Of a DNA stretch of 64,000 bases, positions 51,901-55,751 are shown one piece after another. The notes below the pieces were generated by a model, which was given only the letters and a program-made list of their open reading frames with translations, did not search any database and had not been told where the DNA came from. Made by a program: the position numbers and the translations under genes. The stretch is taken from assembly GCF_033958435.1 (NCBI RefSeq), contig NC_134138.1:265957798-266021797 (forward strand), read 5' to 3'. The stretch is from Carettochelys insculpta. Taxonomy: Eukaryota; Chordata; Testudines; Carettochelyidae. The stretch's first letter is position 1; each line of letters starts with the position of its first letter.

Positions 51901-53697
51901 TATTTAAGCTGGTTGTGAACAGCTGCATGCAGGCTAACATGCGTGCAAAGCGCCTCACAAATTCCAATCCAAAGAACAGTTCTAAGCCCCTGGAAAAGGA
52001 GGGTCTGCAATGCAAACATCAACAAACCCTTTACTACAGCAGCACTGTGTGTGTTTCATAAGCTTATAAAGAAAAAATGTATATAGATTACCCTATCAGG
52101 TGACATTGTTTTCAGTACAATATGCCAAACGATGGTTTTTTGGGGGGTTTTGTTTTGTTTTAAAACAGCCTAGCGCATTTTTACTTGTCCAGTCTGGACA
52201 GACAGGAAACCCTTCCTTTTCACAGTAGGTCTCATTCTAACACAGGCCCAGCCATTTCCCAAATTTTCATTTAAGATTTGACTTAAAATATAATATTTGT
52301 CTTTCAATAGTTCAACCAGTGTCTGGATTTAAAAACCAAAGAGATTTTCTGTTGCAACTCTCCAATTCACCTACTGGCGAGCAGGGAATACTTAGAAAAA
52401 GATGGCCACCTCTGGACTATGCAACAGTTAATTGCTGTTGGTATTACAGCAAACTGATAAGAATTTGCATGCTCTGTGGCATCCCACGTTCGCAGTTAGA
52501 AGAGGGAAATGACTTACAAAAATGTATCAATCACATAAGCCCATGAGCAAGTCTGCACTTACATTTTGGTAAGATTTTTCTGAAACTCCATAAAAGTCTC
52601 CAACAGCTGATGATCTCTAGAAAGTTTACAGTGTGGGGAGCTTTGACCAGCACTGCCAGTATTAAAATTGGGATTAGACAAAATATATTCAACTTCCACC
52701 AGAAATAACTAAAACACTGGTATAAAGTGACTTGTGCTATCTTCTTCCAGTCCTACGGTCAGTTTTCATTTCAAAATGCCACCTTCTTCTACGTACTTCC
52801 ATTGTAGTCAGACCTATTTGCCTGAACAAAGCAAGCAAGATTTGACCCTAATTGTTAGACAAATAAATTCGTTGTTGGAACTTTTTCCTCATCTTGTTTC
52901 TACATTTATATGACACATTGATAACCAACATGGGTCTCATACTAATACCACACAAACTACTTTTTAAATATTTTATATTAAAAATGGATCGAGTTTCTCA
53001 GCAGCCTCTAAAATTTCATACATTTTAATCCAGTCCCCACCTCAAAGTAAGTTACCAACAAGAGACATGCAGATACTATCAATGATAAGGCGTTATATCA
53101 AAGTTTGTGTCCTGGATGTTCAAGTTCAGAAGATTTTGGCTTTACCATTTTAAGGGTGCAAAGTTGAACATATTTTAAGATGCTAAATTTTGGATTAAAC
53201 ACAGACTAAAATTTAAGTCTACTTTGAAACCACAGAGAAACACCAGGGTCAACATTTTAATAAATAAAAGCGTTCTCTTTGAATATAAAAAATTTCCTTG
53301 GACACATATAAAGTCTTATAATCTTAGCTTGTCTGATTTAACTAAGCTATGCTTGTGTGTCTGTGGATGTTGCTGATAAATAAGACGACCAAGCCCACTT
53401 ACCCATTTCAGGGGAAAGGTCCACATCTCCCTTTGCTGGGTGCTGTGCATGATTTCCAAATGGATTCCTTATGCTGCTGTCTTTCCGTTGTGGTCCAGGT
53501 ACACGAACTGGACCTCGAGTGAAACGGGGATAGAATTTTTTAGGAAATGGCTTTTCAGGTGCCAGCCCCTTGATGGGCACATTCTTGAAAGATTGGGTCT
53601 CTTCGCTGAAGTTGAAATAAACAAACAGCAGAAGTGTCCAGGTCACAGATGTGAAAAGGCACCCATAGCAGAAATAGCGAAGCATGACACTTCCCAT
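970..53697 (-). CDS. GALNT11: GALNT11, polypeptide GalNAc-transferase 11 (10 coding exons, 3' end missing)
   Basis: Golgi type II membrane glycosyltransferase that moves GalNAc from UDP-GalNAc to Ser/Thr, starting mucin-type O-glycans; family member 11 is known to modify NOTCH1 and LDL-receptor-related proteins. Joined coding exons: 53403-53697, 50148-50271, 46429-46595, 36885-37010, 34278-34527, 31142-31259, 27730-27882, 25568-25786, 21574-21678, 970-1107, all GT-AG with matching phases, giving 565 codons with no stop. Order of parts: membrane anchor (residues ~8-28), stem, GT-A catalytic domain with the D245-S-H247 metal motif, the WGGEN motif (350-354) and H378 in a [10 protein letters not shown] loop, then a ricin-type lectin domain from ~485. 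The N-terminal sequence and exon structure match GALNT11 rather than its paralogues. The human protein has 608 residues, so the missing last exon should hold about 43 codons, left of base 1. Confidence 0.97.
2878..3117. mobile_element. Penelope-like terminal-repeat inverted unit with 12-bp TSD
   Basis: Two copies of a PLE-type terminal sequence face each other. Left arm (from about 2881, minus) and right arm (to about 3083, plus) match over about 72 bp with about two mismatches. The right arm goes on to the family 3' terminus (CAGACTAACATGGCTAC). TACACAGGCCTG occurs directly on both sides, at 2866-2877 and 3118-3129, a perfect target-site duplication. Assignment to PLE comes from similarity of this terminal design to the GIY-YIG-bearing copy at 15.6-16.3 kb. 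Confidence 0.8.
2930..2971 (-). ncRNA. hammerhead-like core, decayed copy
   Basis: On the minus strand: stem I AGCAT/ATGCT (5 bp, perfect), intact CUGAUGA (2966-2960), one extra A, stem II TTGAG/CTCAC (4 of 5 pairs), AAAA in place of GAAA, then palindromic AGCU and C before stem I closes. Loss of G12 and of the first stem II pair suggests it is inactive. Confidence 0.5.
3457..4374. mobile_element. pogo/Tigger-like DNA element with degenerate TIRs
   Basis: Left end CAGTGAACTCTTGCTCAACC and right end (reverse complement) CAGTAAATGCTTCATTACCC resemble each other and the pogo/Tigger terminal style, both near TA dinucleotides (55-56 of 34xx; 4375-4376). The interior is GC-rich filler with no transposase. 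Boundaries are approximate. Confidence 0.45.
4480..4590 (+). repeat. possible tRNA-derived SINE head
   Basis: TGGCTAAAGTGATAGAGCAT resembles an A box and GGGGTTTGAGGC, about 45 bases on, a worn B box. No tail was recognised. This could be chance similarity. Confidence 0.3.
7071..7245 (+). mobile_element. tRNA-derived SINE of the turtle Cry/PolIII type
   Basis: GGGTAGCAAAGCAGTTAGTG carries a PolIII A box and GTGAGTCCAATCCC a B box, 46 bases apart as in a tRNA. A tRNA-unrelated middle and a 3' tail (TTCCTGCTGTAAGTGCCAGG then GGCTGGACT) follow; the tail resembles the CR1 LINE 3' end, the known arrangement of turtle Cry SINEs mobilised by CR1. Confidence 0.75.
7490..8060. repeat. decayed tandem duplication, ~184-bp unit
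   Basis: GGATCTGG-TTTAAACC-TGGCAAAGA recurs at about 7494 and 7678 with the following ~130 bases alike (GGCTCATTAAAACAGTTTGG against GGCTCACTAAAACAGTTATG). A third partial copy from 7969 repeats TTGCTCCAAGCCTTACTTGG, found first at 7620. Confidence 0.7.
8086..8420. repeat. minisatellite, ~73-bp unit, about 4.5 copies
   Basis: Units start near 8090, 8161, 8236, 8308 and 8381, each with CTGCCAAGGGAGCCATCCCC or a variant, then GGTCAGCTGCAAGG, AATAGCAGCCAGCC and ATCTTA. Divergence among units is about 15-25% by eye. Open frames across it reflect the repeat. Confidence 0.8.
10820..11060. repeat. GC-rich degenerate minisatellite (CTGCACC family)
   Basis: Repeated CAGACCC, CTGCACC and AACTCC words, ending in a CCCCCA-type run near 11010-11040. 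It shares its motif with the tracts at 36.4-36.6 kb (opposite strand) and 59.4-59.7 kb. Confidence 0.6.
11745..11872. mobile_element. MITE fragment, GAGGGAACA-ended family
   Basis: Contains CACACATGCC, CATAAAACTTATTCCACATG and a right end TTTAGAGGGAACAGT, reading as TGTTCCCTCTAAA on the other strand. Related internal sequence recurs at 26.3-26.42 kb and 36.28-36.38 kb. Probably a hAT-type MITE; only the right end is clear. Confidence 0.4.
14795..14910. repeat. old interspersed repeat fragment
   Basis: ATGGACCAGGACCCCATTGT then GCTGTACAAA and AGGGCTTACAATCTTAGC. The reverse complement of 37690-37725 (CATGGACCAGG-CCACATTGTGC) is a second copy, so this is a dispersed family. I cannot name it with confidence. 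Confidence 0.45.
15590..16302 (+). mobile_element. Penelope-like element 3' fragment with GIY-YIG remnant
   Basis: Plus-strand translation near 15716-15838 gives [11 protein letters not shown] then [20 protein letters not shown], the YIG..T..L..R end of a GIY-YIG endonuclease, stopping at TGA. From 15886 an open frame holds [16 protein letters not shown], the conserved C-terminus of PLE proteins, matched at 63.8 kb by LQKECSELTFIFKFDT. The copy runs on into the terminal repeat with a hammerhead-like core (16177-16213) and ends near ACGACTACCTCAC. Reverse transcriptase is absent, so it is 5'-truncated and dead. Confidence 0.8.
16177..16213 (+). ncRNA. hammerhead-like core, decayed copy in PLE
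   Basis: GAT/ATC stem I, intact CUGAAGA (16180-16186), extra A, stem II CTGGG/TCCAC with the closing pair lost, AAAA for GAAA and AGCC for AGCU. It links the core motif to a PLE copy that still shows its protein. Confidence 0.45.
17500..17625. mobile_element. hAT-like MITE end and A-rich run
   Basis: CCAGGGGTGGGGAATCTTTT resembles the CAGGGGTGGG terminus common to vertebrate hAT-type MITEs. It is followed by an AAAAAC-type simple repeat at about 17575-17625. The other end was not found. Confidence 0.35.
21365..21500. mobile_element. TIR fragment, GTCTACACT-type family
   Basis: GGGCCTGACCTACACTAGAA matches the terminus of the element ending at 47627 (GGCCTGGTTTACACTAAAT). Only one end is evident. 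Confidence 0.35.
21574..21678 (-). CDS. GALNT11: GALNT11 coding exon 9 (lectin repeat alpha)
   Basis: This exon is too short for a long open frame but is clear by translation. Acceptor TTTCACAG ends at 21679; 35 codons (485-519), phase 0: [20 protein letters not shown], then [15 protein letters not shown]. This is the first ricin-B (beta-trefoil) repeat, with the CLV loop; its Q-x-W motif spans the next splice junction (Q519, then I-W in exon 10). The lectin domain guides the enzyme to substrates that already carry GalNAc. Donor GTAGGT at 21573-21568. Confidence 0.96.
21679..25567. other. GALNT11 intron between exons 8 and 9
   Basis: Mostly unique AT-rich intron. It holds one GC-rich degenerate minisatellite at 24.5-25.1 kb preceded by a poly-T/poly-A tract near 24.49 kb. 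Open frames in all frames over that minisatellite come from its composition and are not genes. Confidence 0.8.
24535..25075. repeat. GC-rich degenerate minisatellite
   Basis: GGCAGCAGCTCCTGCTGCAG then GGAAGCTCCTCC recurs about every 64-68 bp (near 24580, 24632, 24695, 24767, 24829) in varied form, with CCCCATTCCC spacers. It fades after 24.9 kb. Open frames on both strands are compositional. Confidence 0.6.
25568..25786 (-). CDS. GALNT11: GALNT11 coding exon 8 (catalytic end and linker)
   Basis: Acceptor TGTGTAG ends at 25787; 73 codons (412-484), phase 0 at both ends. Encodes [42 protein letters not shown], then a linker ending PKILQRGR. The L-x-C-K-x-F-x-W-Y-L-x-x-V-Y-P-E motif closes the catalytic domain in all GalNAc-transferases. 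An NIS sequon is present at 428-430. Donor GTAAGA at 25567-25562. Confidence 0.97.
25787..27729. other. GALNT11 intron between exons 7 and 8
   Basis: AT-rich intron. A fragment of the GAGGGAACA-type MITE family is visible near 26.3-26.42 kb and a short ATC run at 27.04 kb. Nothing else supported. Confidence 0.75.
27730..27882 (-). CDS. GALNT11: GALNT11 coding exon 7 (catalytic loop)
   Basis: Acceptor GTGGACAG ends at 27883; phase 0 at both ends, exactly 51 codons (361-411). Encodes [20 protein letters not shown] then [14 protein letters not shown] and [12 protein letters not shown]378 in VGH is the third metal ligand known in the family, and the KRRPY-GSP stretch is the mobile loop that closes on UDP. 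Donor GTAAGA at 27729-27724. Confidence 0.98.
29751..29817. repeat. short inverted repeat (MITE-like)
   Basis: GCAGCAGCACAGAAGTAAG and, 28 bases on, CTTACTTCTGCACTGCTGC form a 19-bp near-perfect palindrome. Probably part of a small turtle MITE. Confidence 0.5.
29820..30105 (-). mobile_element. pogo-like element copy (inverted relative to 58.4-58.7 kb)
   Basis: The reverse complement of 58372-58700 aligns throughout: GATTTTAGTTAGCTG, TGGCCACGTTTCCTG, CATAAAG, GGCAATTTACCCCTAAATGT, CTTCTAAGAGCCCAGT and GTGGAAGTGTTGGTA. Ends near AGAGGTTCCACCTGTA. Confidence 0.6.
31142..31259 (-). CDS. GALNT11: GALNT11 coding exon 6 (WGGEN motif)
   Basis: Acceptor TCTTCTAG ends at 31260. It completes Arg321 and encodes 322-360: [16 protein letters not shown], then [20 protein letters not shown]. 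The DxxxxxWGGEN segment (344-354) is the Gal/GalNAc-T signature of the family and its acidic residues act at the sugar donor. Ends exactly on a codon; donor GTAATA at 31141-31136 is weak at position +5. The open frame extends into the intron and should be trimmed here. Confidence 0.97.
31260..34277. other. GALNT11 intron between exons 5 and 6
   Basis: About 3 kb of unique-looking, AT-rich intron. No repeat family, RNA gene or coding stretch recognised. Confidence 0.75.
34278..34527 (-). CDS. GALNT11: GALNT11 coding exon 5 (catalytic DxH)
   Basis: Acceptor ATCTTAG ends at 34528. Encodes residues 239-320 plus parts of 238 and 321. It opens with [21 protein letters not shown]245 and H247 form the Mn-binding D-x-H motif of the GT-A fold. 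It continues through [14 protein letters not shown] and [16 protein letters not shown], which line the UDP-GalNAc site in family structures. Donor GTGAGA at 34277-34272, splitting an Arg codon. Confidence 0.98.
36285..36400. mobile_element. MITE fragment, GAGGGAACA family
   Basis: CAACCATGAGTGGAATGAAT then TTGCGACCC and CATACTGGTGCACTTAAC resemble the internal part of the family seen at 11.75-11.87 kb. No termini visible. Confidence 0.3.
36400..36640. repeat. minisatellite, reverse orientation of the CTGCACC family
   Basis: GGGTGCAGGCTCTGG-type units (for example GGTGCAGGCTCTGGACTGGG at about 36.55 kb), the complement of CCCAGAGCCTGCACC at 59.4-59.7 kb. Confidence 0.6.
36885..37010 (-). CDS. 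GALNT11: GALNT11 coding exon 4
   Basis: Acceptor TGTTTTAG ends at 37011; the exon completes codon 196 and encodes residues 197-237 ([18 protein letters not shown], then [18 protein letters not shown]) plus one base of 238. The [12 protein letters not shown] segment is highly conserved in GalNAc-transferases and lies just before the metal-binding strand. Donor GTATAC at 36884-36879 is a weaker match to consensus but the reading frame supports it. Confidence 0.97.
37236..37426. mobile_element. Penelope-like terminal-repeat inverted unit with 13-bp TSD
   Basis: Left arm 37236-37300 and right arm 37321-37388 are complementary almost without mismatch (one two-base change near GCTTTCGTGGG/GCTTCTGTGGG). 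The right arm goes on to the family 3' terminus (GTACAGACTAGCACGGCTTC). ATTGGCCTATTAA flanks both sides (37223-37235 and 37427-37439), a perfect target-site duplication. Confidence 0.85.
37286..37323 (-). ncRNA. hammerhead-like core at PLE inverted junction
   Basis: Minus strand: GGGT/ACCT flanks, CUGAAGA, extra A, perfect GTGGG/CCCAC stem II, then AGAA for GAAA and AGCU. The GGGT partner overlaps the junction with the facing copy, so stem I here may be a by-product of the fusion. Core is damaged. Confidence 0.4.
37670..37740 (-). repeat. old interspersed repeat fragment, second copy
   Basis: Reverse complement matches the fragment at 14795-14910 (CATGGACCAGG, CATTGTGCTTAGC). Family not named. 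Confidence 0.4.
38391..38426. repeat. alternating purine-pyrimidine (GCAC)n tract
   Basis: Uninterrupted purine-pyrimidine alternation centred on GTGCGCACGCACGCAC, a microsatellite of the type that can adopt Z-form DNA. Confidence 0.8.
38532..38570. repeat. (AGT)n / (AGC)n microsatellite
   Basis: About eleven AGT triplets followed by three AGC triplets. Confidence 0.95.
40008..40431 (-). mobile_element. CR1 LINE 3' end with 9-bp TSD
   Basis: Sense strand is minus. It starts in ORF2 ([20 protein letters not shown] then [14 protein letters not shown]), passes the 3'UTR and ends in the AATCATAG-type octamer tail at 40008-40020. ATTAGTTAG occurs at 39999-40007 and 40432-40440, a short duplication of the kind rarely preserved for CR1. 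It is heavily 5'-truncated and has no enzymatic capacity. Confidence 0.9.
41303..42280 (-). mobile_element. CR1-like LINE 3' end with broken ORF2
   Basis: Sense strand is minus. Reverse transcriptase C-terminal part: [52 protein letters not shown], then [22 protein letters not shown]. In-frame stops break it near 42183 (TAG before CKVMHIG) and near 41754 (TAG after RGAMI). The 3' end is the AAGAACATAAG repeat at 41305. The 5' part is missing. Confidence 0.9.
42980..43450 (-). mobile_element. older CR1 LINE 3' fragment
   Basis: Resembles the 40.0-40.4 kb CR1 (CCTAATATTCAACTTAGAC, CTTTCAGGGGGCTGAAGGTT, CATCTGCCACCACTGAGAAC) but more diverged, and extends further 5' (CCTCCAATTTGTTCACAACC, AGGCCTCAGTATTGCC). 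Boundaries approximate. Confidence 0.75.
43690..43795 (-). mobile_element. Penelope-like terminal repeat, single copy
   Basis: The minus strand reads CATCTGACAAAGTGGGTC, then CCCATGAAAGCTTATG, then TGTTCGTCTGTAAGGTGC: the same layout as the other PLE terminal repeats but a distinct subfamily (AGCUU, GCAT stem I). No partner or TSD found. Confidence 0.65.
43735..43774 (-). ncRNA. hammerhead-like core, GCAT/ATGT stem I
   Basis: Stem I GCAT/ATGT (4 pairs, one wobble), CUGACAA (G8 replaced by A), extra A, stem II GTGGG/CCCAT (5 pairs, one wobble), intact GAAA, palindromic AGCU, then U at the cleavage-site position. Confidence 0.5.
44313..45168. mobile_element. hAT-like non-autonomous element with 15-bp TIRs
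   Basis: CAGGAGTGGCCAACC at 44313-44327 and, on the other strand, CAGGGGTGGCCAACC at 45168-45154 differ at one base. The interior holds a TA-rich microsatellite (44628-44730) and no transposase. No convincing 8-bp duplication. Confidence 0.65.
44628..44730. repeat. (TA)n / (ATATA)n microsatellite
   Basis: TA repeats, then TCTATCTGTATGCATGCATA, then ATATAATATA units. Lies within the hAT-like element. Confidence 0.9.
45958..45997. repeat. (CA)n microsatellite
   Basis: About nineteen CA dinucleotides without interruption. Confidence 0.97.
46429..46595 (-). CDS. GALNT11: GALNT11 coding exon 3
   Basis: Acceptor TTTGTAG ends at 46596. The first base completes codon 140, then [31 protein letters not shown] and [12 protein letters not shown] (residues 141-195, plus one base of 196). 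This is the start of the GT-A Rossmann-like fold: the ICFYNE strand-loop and the IILVDD strand are the family's UDP-binding side. Human GALNT11 is acidic after this point where this sequence reads DDNSEL. Donor GTGAGT at 46428-46423. Confidence 0.97.
46733..47627. mobile_element. TIR element, GTCTACACT-type family
   Basis: Left end GGGCACGTCTACGCTATAAA and the reverse complement of the right end GGCCTGGTTTACACTAAATT are related. The interior (46.86-47.38 kb) is a degenerate GC-rich array of AGCCTGG and CAGGGC words. No transposase. Confidence 0.45.
48667..48770 (+). mobile_element. CR1-type 3' tail
   Basis: GGCTGGGATGATTTATCTGG then GGTTGGTCCTGCTTCAAGCA and CTATGATTCCATGA: the CR1 3'UTR with its octamer-type end, plus orientation. 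A Cry-type SINE tail is the alternative, as the two share this sequence. Confidence 0.75.
48795..49025. mobile_element. Penelope-like terminal-repeat inverted pair
   Basis: Left copy minus (48795-48890) and right copy plus (about 48895-49025), the right one ending GCTACAGATTAACATGGCTA, the family 3' terminus. More diverged than the pairs at 2.9, 37.3 and 55.4 kb; no TSD identified. Confidence 0.7.
48854..48890 (-). ncRNA. hammerhead-like core, AAT/ATT stem I
   Basis: Stem I AAT/ATT (compare GAT/ATC in other copies), intact CUGAAGA, extra A, degraded stem II (GTTGG/CTAT), intact GAAA, palindromic AGCU and C. The catalytic strands survive; stem II does not. Confidence 0.45.
50148..50271 (-). 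CDS. GALNT11: GALNT11 coding exon 2
   Basis: Acceptor TTTACAG ends at 50272; the exon starts by completing a split Gly codon, then [10 protein letters not shown]. It covers residues 99-139 plus two bases of codon 140. The conserved stretch GYQKHAFN, then [16 protein letters not shown], is the family's entry to the catalytic domain (the R-x-x-P-D-x-R region). Donor GTACGT lies at 50147-50142. The open frame runs past the donor into intron, so the longer open frame is not the real exon end. Confidence 0.96.
50272..53402. other. GALNT11 intron between exons 1 and 2
   Basis: About 3.1 kb of AT-rich, unique-looking intron. No repeat family or coding stretch supported. Confidence 0.75.
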
Positions 53698-53735
53698 TGT
53701 AGACCTAGCATTGTTGATGGACCATTCTCAATTCC
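53403..53735 (-). CDS. GALNT11: GALNT11 first coding exon (5'UTR 53698-53735; CDS 53403-53697)
   Basis: The acceptor follows a pyrimidine-rich tract (AG at 53737-53736). A 38-nt 5'UTR precedes ATG 53697-53695, which has A at -3 and G at +4. It encodes residues 1-98 plus one base of codon 99. A short cytoplasmic tail is followed by a hydrophobic segment (about residues 8-28, ending LLLFVYF), then a stem with an NFS sequon at 29-31 and a basic YPRFTRGP stretch. The donor GTAAGT is at 53402-53397. The MGSV start and [10 protein letters not shown] segment are the strongest marks of GALNT11. The upstream AG shows that at least one non-coding exon lies further right. Confidence 0.97.
53643..53711 (-). 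promoter_or_regulatory. upstream ORF 2 overlapping the GALNT11 start
   Basis: ATG at 53711-53709 begins 22 codons in a different frame from GALNT11, running over the main start codon and stopping at TGA 53645-53643. It has A at -3 and C at +4, weaker than the main start (A at -3, G at +4). An overlapping uORF would compete with the main start, as leaky scanning past it is needed. Confidence 0.5.
53705..53725 (-). promoter_or_regulatory. upstream ORF 1 in GALNT11 5'UTR
   Basis: ATG at 53725-53723 opens a six-codon ORF (MVHQQC) that stops at TAG 53707-53705, 7 nt before the GALNT11 start codon. It lies in the spliced 5'UTR if the acceptor at 53736 is used. Very short uORFs so close to the start commonly lower main-ORF translation; the effect here is inferred only. 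Confidence 0.55.
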
Positions 53736-53909
53736 CTGAAAGAGATTCGGGGAAAACAAAAAAAAAAAAGGAGGAGTTGAGGCTCCATCTCTTAAGACTT
53801 TTCTGCAGACTTGTATATTAATAACTAAATTCTAAATGTCCTGCCTCTCGTCGATCTACTCTACATAACTTCAGCAATGCAGATAGCAATTTGCTCACCT
53901 TGGTAACAA

Positions 53910-54108
53910 TTTTTCTAATTTGTCAACCTTAGTTACTATTTTTGGTTTCCTGTGCCTTAAATTTTAGAGTTTGTTCTGGTATGGCTATGATCTGAAGAAG
54001 TGGGTCTGTTCCACGAAAGCTCATCACCTAATAAATTATTTGTTAGTCTTTAAAGTGCTACTGGACTGCTTTTTTTGTTTTGACAGTGTAGCACAGACTG
54101 AGAACCAT
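53910..54108 (+). mobile_element. Penelope-like element 3' end (UTR and terminal repeat)
   Basis: Starts in a 3'UTR-like stretch (TTTGTCAACCTTAGTTAC, compare TTTGCCAACCTTGACAAC at the end of the 63.7-64.0 kb copy) and continues through the hammerhead-like core to CAGTGTAGCACAGACTGAGA. Single orientation, no TSD found. Confidence 0.7.
53988..54026 (+). ncRNA. hammerhead-ribozyme-like motif, best-preserved copy
   Basis: Stem I TGAT (53988-53991) pairs with ATCA (54023-54026). CUGAAGA at 53992-53998 is intact, then one extra A. Stem II 54000-54004 pairs with 54010-54014 (four Watson-Crick, one G-U) with a five-base loop. GAAA is at 54015-54018; its last A begins AGCU (54018-54021), self-complementary, so a stem III could form only between two RNA molecules. 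C54022 sits at the cleavage position. Hammerheads in PLE terminal repeats, including dimer-acting ones, are established. Activity here is not shown and the extra A departs from the classic core. Confidence 0.65.
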
Positions 54109-55344
54109 GCTGCCATAATATTTCAGTCCATCGTTACTAAAGGACATAGGTATATGAATGTTCAAAGGACCTTCAACGTGCAATTAACTCCATTATCTTC
54201 CAGAAGACGTATATGCCGTAAAACCAAGACAAACAAGACATAAAAATAATAAACCTTTTTCTCTCCACATACAACATTCATAGTAAACAGTTATAACACC
54301 CTGCAGTCAAGAATCTCAAAAGACTTCAAGTATTAAGACTTAACTTCCTGTGCAGCTGGCAGGAGGTATTATTTAACATTCGCATTGTTGCAGCGCCTAG
54401 GGATTCCAGCCACAGACCAGAACACCTCACTGTACATACAATCACATAAGCAAACACTGCGTGATTAGCTCACTATTAATTTTGCCAATAGGGAAATCAC
54501 ACCAAAGATTTAACAATGACTAGCTGCTTGAAATCTAACCACTTACAGGTACAAATGCTAAAAGTAATTTCTAACACCATTTTGGAGATTAAACAATATT
54601 TGATTATAAAACGAAATTTATTCCCTCACTCCAAAGATCCCAGCAACTGCCCACTACAAGCTGCACCTCCCTGGTCTGTCATGGTCAGGATCTTACCAAG
54701 CCAAAACAAGAGAACTTACTGGGCCAGCTGATGCCCCTGTCATCAGCCCCCGAGTCCTGGCCCCAGGCTCTGGCCTCACACTGGACGATGGGTGTTGACA
54801 GACTAGAGAGTGCTGATTTTACGAGGTGCAACCTGTACTCAGAATGAGATCTGAATCAGCCATCTAAATATTACACGAATGTAATAGTCTGAGACAATGA
54901 TAATGCACAAGCCACCGAACAGCTGAGCATTTGCCATTTCCCACAGCAACAACAGAGACAGCTCCAGGTAACGCTGAATTAACGGGTAAGCCTTTAATCT
55001 TTTTAGCAACTCCACAAACAGAGAGACTACATTTCACAACATTTTGTCTTACAGTAAGGGACGATTAGATGATCTTTAACTAGTTCTTGCTTAAATGCCA
55101 ACATTCTTTTGGATTAGCCTCAAATACTTAGTAATCATTCTCCACCATTAAATGTTTAATAACTGTGCCCTGAGGTCCTGTCAGAGGTCAACCTGACCTC
55201 ATATTTTTGAAACAGATGTCAGATTTATTTGAGAAAAAAATCTTAAACGCAGCTTTCAGGTTCTCTGTGCAGAGCTTTCTTTTGAACACCACCACCGCCA
55301 ATTTCCCTGTTCCTCTTTAAGTGAAGAAACAAGACAGATCTTTG

Positions 55345-55526
55345 AGTAGCAACAGAGAGGTAGCTGTGGTAGTCTGTATTATAACAAAAAACAGCAGTCA
55401 TGTAGCACTTTTAAAACTAGCAAAATGATTCATTAGGTGATGAACTTTCGTGGGACAGACCCACTTCTTCACATCTAAAAGCTCACCACCTAATAAATGG
55501 TGGTTAATCTTTAAAAAGTGCTATAT
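55345..55526. mobile_element. Penelope-like terminal-repeat inverted unit with 15-bp TSD
   Basis: Here the left copy (minus) carries the full 3' terminus (AGAGAGGTAGCTGTGGTAGT at its outer edge) and the right copy is the truncated inverted partner, ending AAAAAGTGCTATAT. CAAGACAGATCTTTG flanks both sides (55330-55344 and 55527-55541), a perfect target-site duplication. Confidence 0.85.
55438..55475 (-). ncRNA. hammerhead-like core, near-intact copy
   Basis: GAT/ATC stem I, GUGAAGA (C3 changed to G), extra A, perfect 5-bp stem II GTGGG/CCCAC with TCTGT loop, intact GAAA, AGUU for AGCU, C at the cleavage position. The C3 change would be expected to kill catalysis. Confidence 0.5.
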
Positions 55527-55751
55527 CAAGACAGATCTTTGTGCATTCTCAGCTGTTAATCAATGTATTAGTAAAAAGTTACCAAGACTAATACTGTAGT
55601 TTTCTGTGGGAGAACTGGTGTCTTTGCAAGCTCTTCTATGGTGTCCCAGCTATTATTTTTAAAAAGAATGTCACTATTTCCTTGGTTTTATCCAAGCAGC
55701 TACTTTTCTCCCTTTGATGTTCTAAATTTGTTACTAATTTCCTATGTCCTA

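Noticed and set aside
53440..53739. 99-codon plus-strand open frame
   Set aside because: Antisense shadow of the first coding exon of GALNT11.
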